6,413 nt of DNA from Endomicrobiia bacterium (GCA_025998475.1 BNVZ01000077.1:1-6413), one strand, 5' to 3'; shown: positions 1 through 5,722, counted from the first letter of the stretch. Notes: generated by a model from the letters alone, not told the origin. Translations and numbers: made by a program.

Positions 1-405
1 CGTTGGTAGTAGTTAAATTAAAGGCAAGCAAGTAATATGCACAGCGATTGATAGGGCAAGGAGCACGATTTTAGTTTATTTTAGTAGGCATGTATTTATG
101 CAAAGAAAGACAATAAGATACATGGCAACTACAATTTAGGAGGCCTTAGGCAAAATACATACAAACACACTAACCCCCAAAAAGAGATCAAACAAACACT
201 AAAAAGCTGACAAAAGAAGATAAAGAGTTAAATAGAAAGATTTATCAGATGATTATAGTAGAAAACATTAAAGTATTTGTTAAAAGGTTCAAAATAGTAC
301 AGAATAGATATAGAAACCGCAAAAGACCCTTTGGACTGCGATTTAACTCAGGGTTTCAGGTATTTTTAATTCTAAAATTTAATACTCAATTATGCAAGAG
401 GTCTA
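1..405 (+). pseudogene. IS5-family transposase, frameshifted C-terminal half
   Basis: Decayed DDE transposase whose 5' half lies outside the window. Reading three frames in turn recovers a collinear IS5-type C-terminus: KQVICTAID at about 26-52, then GKEHDFSLF at 55-81 followed by stops, then HGNYNLGGLRQNTYKHTNP at 121-177, then LTKEDKELNRKI from 207, VENIKVFVK, and RFKIVQNRYRNRKRPFGLRFN up to about 347. These match known family blocks: the GK.HDF.LF stretch, the GYqG-like stretch, and the E-(6)-K catalytic signature, here the Glu of VEN and the Lys six residues later. The Arg expected four residues before that Glu is Met. At least two frameshifts and in-frame stops make it inactive. The remnant ends in the terminal repeat at 390-405. 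The open frame 249-464 is only its last part running on past the element end. The family is clear from translation; the subgroup was not determined. Confidence 0.82.
390..405. repeat. Terminal inverted repeat (right end) of the IS5-family element
   Basis: The sequence TTATGCAAGAGGTCTA closes the transposase remnant. Its reverse complement starts TAGACCTCTTGCA, which recurs at 5946-5958, and a close variant (TAGACCTCTTGTA) ends the element at 6133. The outer TA is the likely target dinucleotide. The same TA supplies the stop codon that ends the adjacent IS110 fragment. Confidence 0.75.
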
Positions 406-655
406 CCGATTGTTTTTTGTTTCATAAACGTCTAATTTGTTTTTTGATACGTCAATGCCAATAAATTTAAGTGTATAAGGGCATATGCAATCCTTTGTAA
501 TTTGAGTAATTAGCTTCTTGTTTTCAATTGTTTGCATGCTGCAAACTAAAGTTTGCGCATTTGCAACCTCATCAAGCTTTTTACCTTGTGGTGGTGGATA
601 TTTTGATACATGCGGGCTTTTAGCCCTATTTAGTGTCAATATCCAACACCCTTAT
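403..655 (-). pseudogene. IS110-family transposase remnants, rearranged
   Basis: Two IS110 (DEDD) transposase blocks lie on the minus strand in the wrong order. The distal block (468-403) reads KFIGIDVSKNKLDVYETKNNR, the hallmark N-terminus with the first catalytic Asp in IGIDVSK. It is cut off by the IS5 end at 405. The proximal block (about 655-500) reads IDTK, stops, then SPHVSKYPPPQGKKLDEVAN and QTLVCSMQTIENKKL. This resembles the family's middle region (DKIDA, then P...P...LDEL..RR.QLV.M.T.EKNRL). In an intact gene the middle follows the N-terminus, so this is a rearrangement or a fusion of two copies. The Met at 639 that opens the frame is unlikely to be a real start. The N-terminal assignment is firm; the middle-region match is less certain. 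The C-terminal domain with its Ser motif was not found here. Confidence 0.68.
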
Positions 656-681
656 ACACCTCGATTATACTTGTTTCTTAA

Positions 682-804
682 GGAACAATTTTAGTTTGTG
701 ACCTTGTAAATGCAGGTGTTATTGAACACTCGAAGGCAACCGAGAGAAAGATAGTTGTGTTAATGAAAAACGCTAATAAGTGTGCTATAGACATTTTATT
801 TTAA
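682..804 (+). other. Orphan open frame, possible gene fragment
   Basis: A 40-codon open frame runs between stops at 679 and 802. It has a protein-like composition (GTILVCDLVNAGVIEHSK, then ATERKIVVLMKNANKCAIDILF). No usable start lies at its beginning; the first in-frame ATG is only about 13 codons from the end. I do not recognise a family. It may be the C-terminal scrap of a lost gene or chance. The rest of 656-998 shows only a promoter-like box and the leader of the next gene. Confidence 0.2.
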
Positions 805-821
805 ATATATATAACATGTTG

Positions 822-827
822 TATAAT
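822..827 (+). promoter_or_regulatory. Candidate -10 box upstream of the alanine-rich gene
   Basis: A perfect TATAAT lies at 822-827 in a very AT-rich stretch. No good -35 sits 16-18 bases upstream (the 17-base spacing gives TTTTAA), so support is partial. If used, transcription would begin near 834 and leave a leader of about 165 nt before the ATG at 999. A second candidate, TTGACA at 905-910, lacks a matching -10. Confidence 0.35.
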
Positions 828-985
828 GTGTGAGATCCAAAAAGCAAGCTGCGCGGAGGTTCATTCCTTTTTTCGATGTCGTTTTCATGATATGATGCCA
901 ACACTTGACACAAGCCGTGGAAGGTTGTAAACGCTCTTTAGTGCTGACAGTTGCATAAGTCTACTACATCAAGAAAAACTAAAAC

Positions 986-993
986 AGGGAGGA
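986..993 (+). promoter_or_regulatory. Strong ribosome binding site for the alanine-rich gene
   Basis: AGGGAGGA lies five bases before the ATG at 999 and is the strongest Shine-Dalgarno match I noticed on the plus strand of this window. It fixes the start codon. It also suggests the gene was once well translated. The nearer ATG at 994 gives only two codons (ATG TCA TGA). Confidence 0.7.
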
Positions 994-1112
994 ATGTCAT
1001 GAGAAAAAGAAAATTGTTAATTTCATCTTCGTTTATTTTACTTGGTTTTTATGTAATTGGAACTCTCTCCAACTGTGCCTTTGCCGACCCCACCCTCCCT
1101 CCGCGCGCCTCC

Positions 1113-1172
1113 GCCAAAGCCTCCGCTTGACGCCGCCCGTGCCTCCGCGCCAACGCTGCCAAAGCCTCCGCT
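1113..1172 (+). repeat. 15-bp direct repeat inside the alanine-rich gene
   Basis: GCCAAAGCCTCCGCT occurs at 1113-1127 and again at 1158-1172. The offset is 45 bases (15 codons), so both copies read AKASA in the same frame. Shorter relatives (GCCTCCGC, GCCAAAGCC) recur through 1100-1480. This points to growth of the gene by in-frame repeat duplication. Confidence 0.7.
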
Positions 1173-1500
1173 GCCTCCGCCTGCGACGGACGTCCTCACC
1201 GTCCTTGCCCCACGGCGTCCACGCTCCCTCCTCTGCCACTGAAACTGAACGCGACAACGCCTACGACGTCCGCGCGCGTCGAGGACGTCAAAGAAGCCCA
1301 CGAAATCGCCGAAGACACCGCCACTCTCGCCTGTCGCTTCGCCACTAACGCCGCCACCGTCGCCCGCGCCGCCGACGGCTGTGCCCGTGCCGAGAACGCC
1401 AAAACCGCTGCCCTCGCCGAAACCGTCAACCGCACCAACGCCAGCAATGCCGCCAGCGACGCTCTCAGTGCTGCCAAAGCCGCTAACCGTGCCTCCGAAG

Positions 1501-1508
1501 CCCCCCCC
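1501..1508 (+). repeat. Homopolymer of eight C, frame-deciding
   Basis: Eight C follow the SEA codons at the end of the helical block, then TCTCTC and a GCC run. With eight C the frame runs to a TGA at 1620. With nine C the frame would instead join the helix to the segment ending ARVDDVLDAELKLN...PPQ and stop at 1613. The tract is therefore either the site of a slippage mutation or a slippage switch. Confidence 0.6.
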
Positions 1509-1602
1509 TCTCTCTTCTACGCCGCCGCCGCCGCGTCCGTGCTGGCGTCTCCGCCAGAGTCGACGACGTTCTCGACGCCGAACTCAAACTCAACATTCGC
1601 AT

Positions 1603-1610
1603 CCCCCCCC
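1603..1610 (+). repeat. Second homopolymer of eight C
   Basis: Eight C lie just before the candidate C-terminal stop (TGA 1613-1615 in one frame, TGA 1620-1622 in another). Changes in tract length would only alter the last few residues. Confidence 0.6.
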
Positions 1611-1622
1611 AGTGATCACTGA

Positions 1623-1774
1623 ACAAGTCGAATAGTTAGCTAGGCGTTTTGACAACCGACAAAATCAAAAAACTTAAAGCATTAGTTGTCAAAGCCAATG
1701 TTCTGTACAACATGTGCAACCTCATACATTAAACGACAAGGCTACTGTGAACGTGTCTTTGAAGAGGATAACTT
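1623..1774. other. Intergenic stretch with one short open frame
   Basis: Nothing here is recognised with confidence. A 27-codon run from TTG 1649 (LTTDKIKKLKALVVKANVLY and on) to TAA 1730 looks protein-like but has no ribosome site and no known relative. TTGACA at 1649-1654 has only a poor -10 partner at 1672. Composition returns abruptly to AT-rich at about 1625. Confidence 0.3.
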
Positions 1775-2004
1775 ATGAAAACTAAAAGATTAGACATCTT
1801 GCAATCTCGACGTACATATCTTTATTGCCCATGTACCGTATTATTCTTGTAATGCCTTTTACTCCCACAGTGCTTTTTTTGCTTTACGCAAAAACATTAC
1901 GCTTTGGGTTTACCGATTTAGATGACAATAATTTCATACATAGCATGACATGTGCGCTTGTTTATGCTTCAAAAACAGTAATAAATGAAGTTAACGTCCA
2001 GTAG
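1775..2004 (+). pseudogene. Decayed start of a membrane protein
   Basis: An AGAGGA at 1763-1768 sits six bases before ATG 1775, which reads MKTKRLDILQSRRTY and stops at 1850. Switching frame at about 1815 continues as SLLPMYRIILVMPFTPTVLF, LLYAKTLRFGFTDLDDNNFI, to a TAG at 2002. One hydrophobic span (IILVMPFTPTVLFLLYA) followed by GFTDLDDNNFI resembles the start of multi-spanning glycosyltransferase or TPR-type membrane proteins, where a short N-terminal helix precedes an LDD/FDD motif. That resemblance is from memory and weak. The frame switch and early stop argue for a pseudogene. Its tail overlaps the possible upstream extension of thiL. Confidence 0.35.
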
Positions 2005-2059
2005 TTCAACAAACAAAGAGCAAAAGAAATTGCTACATGGCAACAAATGGACGACAAGT

Positions 2060-3049
2060 ATGGAGAATAAAAATATTTCATCAATAGGCGAGTTTGGGTT
2101 AATAGACATAATCAAAAATCAGTTTTCAAATTCAAAAAATAATGAAGATATTGTTGCAGATATCGGCGACGACTGCTTTTGTTTTAGATCAGGCAAAGAT
2201 GTAATTTGCGTAACAAAAGATATGCTTATTGAAGATGTCCATTTTAAAAAAGAGTGGATAACGCCGCAGGAACTTGGCGAAAAAGCCATTGAAGTAAACG
2301 TAAGCGATATAGCGGCAATGGGCAATATAAAACCCGAATATGCTTTTATAGGTTTAGGTATTCCTCCTACAATTTCCGAAACATTTATAAAAAACTTGTT
2401 TAAAGGTCTCAAAAAAGCTTGCAACAAGCACAAAATGATAATAGCCGGTGGCGATACAGTAAAATCAAATAAAATTACAGTATCCGTTACGGTTGTTGGC
2501 ATAGGGGAAGACAGAATAATAAAAAGAAGCGGCGCAAAGACTGGAGATTTAATCGGCGTAACAAACACATTTGGAGATGCCGGAGCTGGAGTTTTTCTTT
2601 TATACAAATACGGCGCAAAGTATAAATATACTAAGGATGAACGTTCTTTAATTTTAAAACAGAACAATCCGAAAGCAAGGCTTGATGAATCAAGCAAAAT
2701 ATCAAAGCATTTAACTTCCTTAACTGACGCTTCGGATGGTTTATATATTTCTGTCGGTTTACTTACAAAAGACTCAAATAAAGGCGCTGATATTTATATG
2801 GACAAAATTCCTACTTCGCAATCTCTAAAAAAAATTTTTAAAGAAGAGAACAAACAACTTAAGTTTGCATTGTTTGGCGGAGAAGATTATGAACTTGTTT
2901 TTACTGCGCCTGAGCCAAAAACTGAACTTATAAAAAAATTAATTCCTCAAGTTTCTTATATAGGAAAAATAAATTCATCAAAAGAGGTAAGATATTTCCA
3001 TAATGGCAAAGAGCAAAAAATTCAATACTGTGGATTTAAACACTTTTAA
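2060..3049 (+). CDS. thiL: Thiamine-monophosphate kinase
   Basis: ThiL uses ATP to phosphorylate thiamine monophosphate to thiamine diphosphate, the last step of the cytoplasmic cofactor pathway. From Met 2060 the protein is 329 residues, close to the family's usual 320-330. Motifs run in order: IGEFGLI (9-15), GDDC (36-39, metal/ATP site), DMLIEDVHF (54-62), NVSDIAAMG (80-88), GGDT (130-133), TDASDGL (222-228), GGEDYEL (273-279), and a GFKHF end. I chose 2060 over the in-frame ATG at 1985. The family begins just before IGEFGLI, the 25 extra residues (MKLTSSSSTNKEQ...) match nothing in it, and neither start has a strong ribosome site (only TGGA at 2048-2051 for 2060). It heads an operon with tsaE, whose start lies 47 bases inside this gene. 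I see no clear promoter. The gene appears intact. Confidence 0.95.
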   Translation: MENKNISSIGEFGLIDIIKNQFSNSKNNEDIVADIGDDCFCFRSGKDVICVTKDMLIEDVHFKKEWITPQELGEKAIEVNVSDIAAMGNIKPEYAFIGLGIPPTISETFIKNLFKGLKKACNKHKMIIAGGDTVKSNKITVSVTVVGIGEDRIIKRSGAKTGDLIGVTNTFGDAGAGVFLLYKYGAKYKYTKDERSLILKQNNPKARLDESSKISKHLTSLTDASDGLYISVGLLTKDSNKGADIYMDKIPTSQSLKKIFKEENKQLKFALFGGEDYELVFTAPEPKTELIKKLIPQVSYIGKINSSKEVRYFHNGKEQKIQYCGFKHF

Positions 3050-3467
3050 AAATAGTATTTTTACTACCAAAACTCCCGAAGAAACAAGAAATTTAGGTAA
3101 AAAATTTGCTGCCGTATTAAAAAGTGGCGATATTATTTTTTTGAAAGGTAATTTGGGAAGCGGTAAAACGACTTTTACACAAGGAGTTGTAAAAGCTTTC
3201 GGCAACAAAGGTTTTGCACGCAGTTCAAGTTTTATGCTTGTAAACGAATACGATGCAAATGATTTAAAGCTTTTTCATCTGGACTTATATAGACTTCAGC
3301 CATCAAGCGTTTGGGATGTAGGTATAGAAGATTATATTTACAGTGGTAATATTTCGCTTATCGAATGGGCAGACAGGCTTATAGGTTTTGAAAATGATAA
3401 TCACTGGAATGTCGAAATTGAGAATACAGGATCTGAAAGAAAAATAAAAATAGAGAAGCAAAAATGA
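3003..3467 (+). CDS. tsaE: tRNA t6A biosynthesis ATPase TsaE
   Basis: TsaE is the P-loop ATPase that binds the TsaB-TsaD complex and supports multiple rounds of N6-threonylcarbamoyl-adenosine formation at position 37 of ANN-decoding tRNAs. The 154-residue product has the family length. Visible are TPEET (24-28), Walker A GNLGSGKTTF (49-58), FHLDLYRL (91-98), WDVGIEDY (104-111) and LIEWAD (119-124). The usual SPTF motif after the Walker A region reads SSSF (74-77), an oddity at a normally conserved Pro-Thr. The start at 3003 overlaps thiL by 47 bases. An AGAGG at about 2983 is too far away for good spacing, so translational coupling to thiL is likely. No better Met exists before the Walker A motif. 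The stop overlaps the tsaB start (ATGA). Confidence 0.93.
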   Translation: MAKSKKFNTVDLNTFKNSIFTTKTPEETRNLGKKFAAVLKSGDIIFLKGNLGSGKTTFTQGVVKAFGNKGFARSSSFMLVNEYDANDLKLFHLDLYRLQPSSVWDVGIEDYIYSGNISLIEWADRLIGFENDNHWNVEIENTGSERKIKIEKQK

Positions 3468-4120
3468 AAATTTTGGCAATAGAAACTTCAGGAAGAACAT
3501 TTAGCATAGCTTTGAACGAAAACGAAAAAACCATAGCGTCATTTTACTACGATAACGGACATGTCCATTCTGAAATGATTGTGCCGACCGTAGAAAGATT
3601 ATTAAAAGAGACGGGGAATTCTTTTGAAACTATAGATAAATTTGCAGTATCTACAGGCCCTGGAAGTTTTACAGGAATAAGAGTCGGTATGACTGCTGTA
3701 AAAGTATTTGCCCAATTGCTTCACAAACCCGTTACAGCAATTAATACTTTATCAATTTTGGAAAAATCTTTTATTCAAATCAAAGGAATAAAAATAGTTG
3801 CCGCTATTGATGCTTTTAGAAACGAGGTTTACGTTAAAGACAACAAAAAAATTATTATTAAAAGCATAGATTCTTTCGTTAGAGACTTCAAAAAATACAA
3901 AAACAAAATACTTGTTATAGGAAACGCCGTGATAACCTATAAAGAACAGCTTGTAGAAGAGCTCGGAAATTTTAGCGTATCGCTGCCATACAGTATGCAT
4001 ATGCCAAAAGCTCAAGACCTAGCTACACTGGCTTATAATTCCGCAAAGAGTACAGACTATTCAAAAATAGAACCACTCTATATTCGTCGCTCATGGGCAG
4101 AAGAAAATAAAAAAATATAG
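3464..4120 (+). CDS. tsaB: tRNA t6A biosynthesis protein TsaB
   Basis: TsaB is the ASKHA-fold scaffold partner of TsaD in the bacterial t6A37 machinery; it dimerises with TsaD and recruits TsaE. The 218-residue protein shows ILAIETS (3-9), HSEMIVP (35-41), the signature GPGSFTGIRVG (65-75), DAFRNEVY (116-123, typically DARRxEVY) and EPLYIR (203-208) near the C-terminus. The length is normal for the family. The start codon overlaps the tsaE stop by four bases (ATGA), so the two are co-translated, which fits their products acting in one complex. TsaD and TsaC are not in the window. The run thiL-tsaE-tsaB is a known kind of bacterial neighbourhood. The gene appears intact and is last in its operon; ispA converges from the other side. 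Confidence 0.95.
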   Translation: MKILAIETSGRTFSIALNENEKTIASFYYDNGHVHSEMIVPTVERLLKETGNSFETIDKFAVSTGPGSFTGIRVGMTAVKVFAQLLHKPVTAINTLSILEKSFIQIKGIKIVAAIDAFRNEVYVKDNKKIIIKSIDSFVRDFKKYKNKILVIGNAVITYKEQLVEELGNFSVSLPYSMHMPKAQDLATLAYNSAKSTDYSKIEPLYIRRSWAEENKKI

Positions 4121-4199
4121 AGAAGTAATCTATACATTTTATATATGTGATACAAAATTAAATCTCAAAACCCAAAATGCTTTAATGTGATAACATAAT

Positions 4200-4218
4200 T
4201 TACACAACTGCTGTGTAA
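4200..4218. terminator. Hairpin between convergent genes, possible bidirectional terminator
   Basis: TTACACA (4200-4206), loop ACTGC, TGTGTAA (4212-4218): a perfect 7-bp stem with a 5-base loop in the 135-base gap between tsaB and ispA. An alternative pairing TTTACAC 4199-4205 with GTGTAAA 4223-4229 is also possible. There is no T-run on either side and the stem is AT-rich, so this is a weak terminator by sequence. Its position between convergent genes is the main support. Confidence 0.35.
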
Positions 4219-4255
4219 CGAAGTGTAAACTAAAAAACAAAGACAAGCACTACGT

Positions 4256-5152
4256 TCAACAATCTCTGTTTGTTATATAATCCGCAAGCTTAATAAATAT
4301 TTCGGATTTATCACCAAATATAGATACTGCTTTTTTTGCTCTCTTAATATATTCGTCTGCTTTCTTTTCAGCTGTTTCTTTACCGTACAAGGACAACGCA
4401 GTAAGTTTATCATTTTCTGCATCGCTGCCATTTTTGCCAAATAGTTTCTTATCTGCGTATACATCTAAAATATCATCGGTTATCTGAAAGCCCATGCCAA
4501 TATTTGTTCCATAAACTTCAAGAGATTTTAAGCTTTTTTTATCCGCGCCAGCTAAAATAGCCCCTACTTTTAAACTTGCGACTATCAATGCGGCTGTTTT
4601 TTGAATATGTATAAATTTTAATTTATGCTCTAGTGATACTTTGTTTTTTTTGATCCATTTTCCTGTTTCAAAAGTATCTTCAGCTTGTCCTGCAATCATA
4701 CCTCTGTATCCGCCGTAAACTGAAAGAACCTTTATTGCTTCATTTATATTTTTATCACTGCTGTTTGATTTAGTTATTAAATTAAAAGATTCTGTAAGAA
4801 GAGCATCTCCACACAAAATAGCAGCTGCTTCGCCAAACTTTTTATGATTTGTGGGCGCTCCTCTTCGCAAATCGTCATTATCCATAGCAGGTAAATCATC
4901 ATGTATTAAAGAGTAAGTATGCAGATATTCAATGGCGCAAGCCGCAGGAACTACATCTTTGGATTTTATGTTAAAAAGCTTTGCCGCTAAAATAACAAAT
5001 ATAGGACGTAATCTTTTACCACCCGCTAAAACACTGTATCTCATGCCTTGAGAAATAATAGAATTATCTTTAGGCAAAAATCTTTTTAACGCAGAATTCA
5101 CGTTTTCTGCTTTTTTTGTAAGATATTTTTTAAAATCAATCCCTTTTTGCAA
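4256..5152 (-). CDS. ispA: Polyprenyl (farnesyl or geranylgeranyl) diphosphate synthase
   Basis: This cytosolic trans-prenyltransferase condenses isopentenyl diphosphate with an allylic diphosphate, giving the C15 or C20 precursor for undecaprenyl carrier lipid and quinones. The 298-residue protein has GGKRLRP (44-50), the first Asp-rich motif DDLPAMDNDDLRRG (85-98), GQAED (155-159), KTAAL (185-189) and the second Asp-rich motif QITDDILD (223-230). Tyr-Ser at five and four residues before the first motif matches bacterial IspA-type enzymes, so farnesyl product is favoured, but chain length cannot be settled by eye. The segment after the second motif (FGKNGSD) is one residue shorter than the usual GKxxGxD. 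The start is TTG at 5152, supported by AAGGAG seven bases upstream; no ATG lies nearby. It follows xseB on the same strand, a common pairing, after a 234-base gap. The stop is TGA. Confidence 0.92.
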   Translation of the reverse strand: MQKGIDFKKYLTKKAENVNSALKRFLPKDNSIISQGMRYSVLAGGKRLRPIFVILAAKLFNIKSKDVVPAACAIEYLHTYSLIHDDLPAMDNDDLRRGAPTNHKKFGEAAAILCGDALLTESFNLITKSNSSDKNINEAIKVLSVYGGYRGMIAGQAEDTFETGKWIKKNKVSLEHKLKFIHIQKTAALIVASLKVGAILAGADKKSLKSLEVYGTNIGMGFQITDDILDVYADKKLFGKNGSDAENDKLTALSLYGKETAEKKADEYIKRAKKAVSIFGDKSEIFIKLADYITNRDC

Positions 5153-5156
5153 AGTA

Positions 5157-5315
5157 TTACTCCTTAAAAAACTCTTGTTTCAAGGTCTTTTTCTTCACTT
5201 TCTTCAAGTGGATTGACCAACTAACTAAGTTGTAAGTCCGCAAAGAGCTAGCTTTAAGAAATAGAGCGCCAATCGCTAAACTTTCTAGCCCTAAGAGGAA
5301 TACGCTACTTTCTTG
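5157..5315 (-). other. Start-less open frame between xseB and ispA
   Basis: The 5153-5386 gap holds no recognisable gene. One minus-strand frame stays open for 52 codons (SSVFLLGLESLAIGALFLKA, then SSLRTYNLVSWSIHLKKVKK and a basic tail ending QEFFKE). Its stop lies just upstream of the ispA start, so the ispA ribosome site is inside its last codons. There is no ATG or GTG near its beginning. It could be the tail of a lost gene, a coupled leader, or chance. TTGCAC 5336-5341 and GTGCAA 5357-5362 could form a hairpin just downstream of xseB. Confidence 0.2.
5160..5165 (-). promoter_or_regulatory. Ribosome binding site that sets the TTG start of ispA
   Basis: On the minus strand AAGGAG (5165-5160) precedes TTG 5152-5150 by seven bases. 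The spacing is optimal and the family N-terminus (about 40 residues before GGKRLRP) fits, so TTG initiation is well supported. Confidence 0.75.
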
Positions 5316-5386
5316 CTAACACCTCAAAGCGCATCTTGCACCTATTTTTTTAGAGAGTGCAAATGTACCAATACAGAAGTAGTTGG

Positions 5387-5584
5387 CTATACTCCAGAAG
5401 AAGTTATAATTTCAATTTTTTTCTTTGTCTCGTTTAACTTCGACGAACAAAATTTTGCAAGTTCGGTACCTTCGGAAAACAAAATCCAAGCCTTATCCAA
5501 ATCAGGCGAAGTATTTTCCATTTCTGAAACGATTACCTCAAGTCTTTCAAGAGACTTCTCAAAAGTTAATTGTTTTTTAGCCAT
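5387..5584 (-). CDS. xseB: Exodeoxyribonuclease VII small subunit
   Basis: XseB is the small helical subunit that, in several copies, binds XseA to form exonuclease VII, which degrades single-stranded DNA to oligonucleotides in the cytoplasm. The 65-residue product shows the family pattern: TFEKSLERLEVIVSEME (7-23), then PDLDKAWILFSEGTELAKFC (26-45), then a terminal helix ending KKKIEIITSSG. It is somewhat shorter than the 70-80 residues usual for the family but retains both helices. The ATG at 5584 has AGAGG nine bases upstream. The large subunit gene xseA is not in the window; nothing upstream resembles it. A 25-codon open frame (MGFSTKNLKVAIPK...) overlaps its start in another frame and may be a coupled leader or chance. 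Confidence 0.9.
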   Translation of the reverse strand: MAKKQLTFEKSLERLEVIVSEMENTSPDLDKAWILFSEGTELAKFCSSKLNETKKKIEIITSSGV

Positions 5585-5722
5585 AGACTTCTACCTCTTA
5601 TTTTCGGTATTGCTACCTTTAAGTTTTTAGTGCTAAAACCCATAAAACACCTTTTCTTATCAATATAGAATTGTAAAAACACGTTTACCAATCCCCTTCA
5701 TTTTATTATTATTTACGTGTGC

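Larger units (their letters stand above)
999..1622 (+). pseudogene. C-rich gene for an exported alanine-rich helical protein, disrupted
   Basis: Residues 1-29 are a signal peptide: MRKRK, a hydrophobic core (LLISSSFILLGFYVIG), then TLSNC and AFA-D. This fits signal peptidase I cleavage after AFA; LSNC is only a poor lipobox. The signal-peptide codons are AT-rich like the rest of the window. From about 1085 composition changes abruptly to C-ending codons (GCC, TCC, GTC, CTC, AAC). The frame stops at TGA 1128-1130 and is then open to 1620. The best block is 1272-1502: ARVEDVKEAHEIAEDTATLA, then CRFATNAATVARAADG, ALAETVNRTNASNAASDAL, SAAKAANRASEA, an alanine-zipper or coiled-coil type sequence. 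Other frames hold pieces that look like part of the same protein: DAARASA at 1129-1149, and VRAGVSARVDDVLDAELKLN, ending IRIPPQ, at 1535-1615. I infer a periplasmic or surface helical protein of about 200 residues, recently frameshifted. The family is not recognised; an Lpp/OprI-like alanine zipper is the nearest concept. TGA recoding is unlikely because tsaE and ispA end in TGA. Confidence 0.55.

Noticed and set aside
249..464. A separate 71-residue plus-strand gene
   Set aside because: It begins inside the IS5 transposase remnant (the frame is open from 174) and runs past the element end into IS110 DNA.
850..876. Terminator in the leader (GAGG TTCATT CCTT then T-run)
   Set aside because: The stem is only three to four pairs, too weak to call.
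915..945. 16S rRNA-like stretch (GGTTGTAAACGCTCTTTA)
   Set aside because: The resemblance covers only about 18 bases. The flanks do not continue as 16S, so it is treated as chance.
1128..1130. TGA read as tryptophan
   Set aside because: tsaE and ispA both end in TGA at normal lengths, so the standard stop meaning holds here.
1033..1301. Minus-strand open frames across the C-rich island
   Set aside because: GC-rich DNA lacks stop codons, so every frame is open. The products are Arg/Gly-rich and low complexity, and the C-ending codon pattern belongs to the plus strand.
1057..1635. Plus-strand proline-rich open frames in the other two registers
   Set aside because: They are register shadows of GCC-type codons read as CCG/CCC/CGC. 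They have no ribosome sites; only short pieces (1129-1149, 1535-1615) are taken as frameshifted parts of the real protein.
2119..2697. 192-codon minus-strand open frame inside thiL
   Set aside because: It is antisense to a gene with every ThiL motif, and its translation matches nothing recognised.
3752..4015. Minus-strand open frame inside tsaB
   Set aside because: It is antisense to conserved TsaB sequence, low complexity and without a ribosome site.
5200..5290. tRNA-like fold between xseB and ispA
   Set aside because: GGTCAATCC recalls a T-arm, but no acceptor, D-arm or anticodon stem pairs in register on either strand.
5313..5630. Plus-strand open frame of 105 codons over xseB
   Set aside because: It is antisense to xseB, which has a good ribosome site and family motifs.
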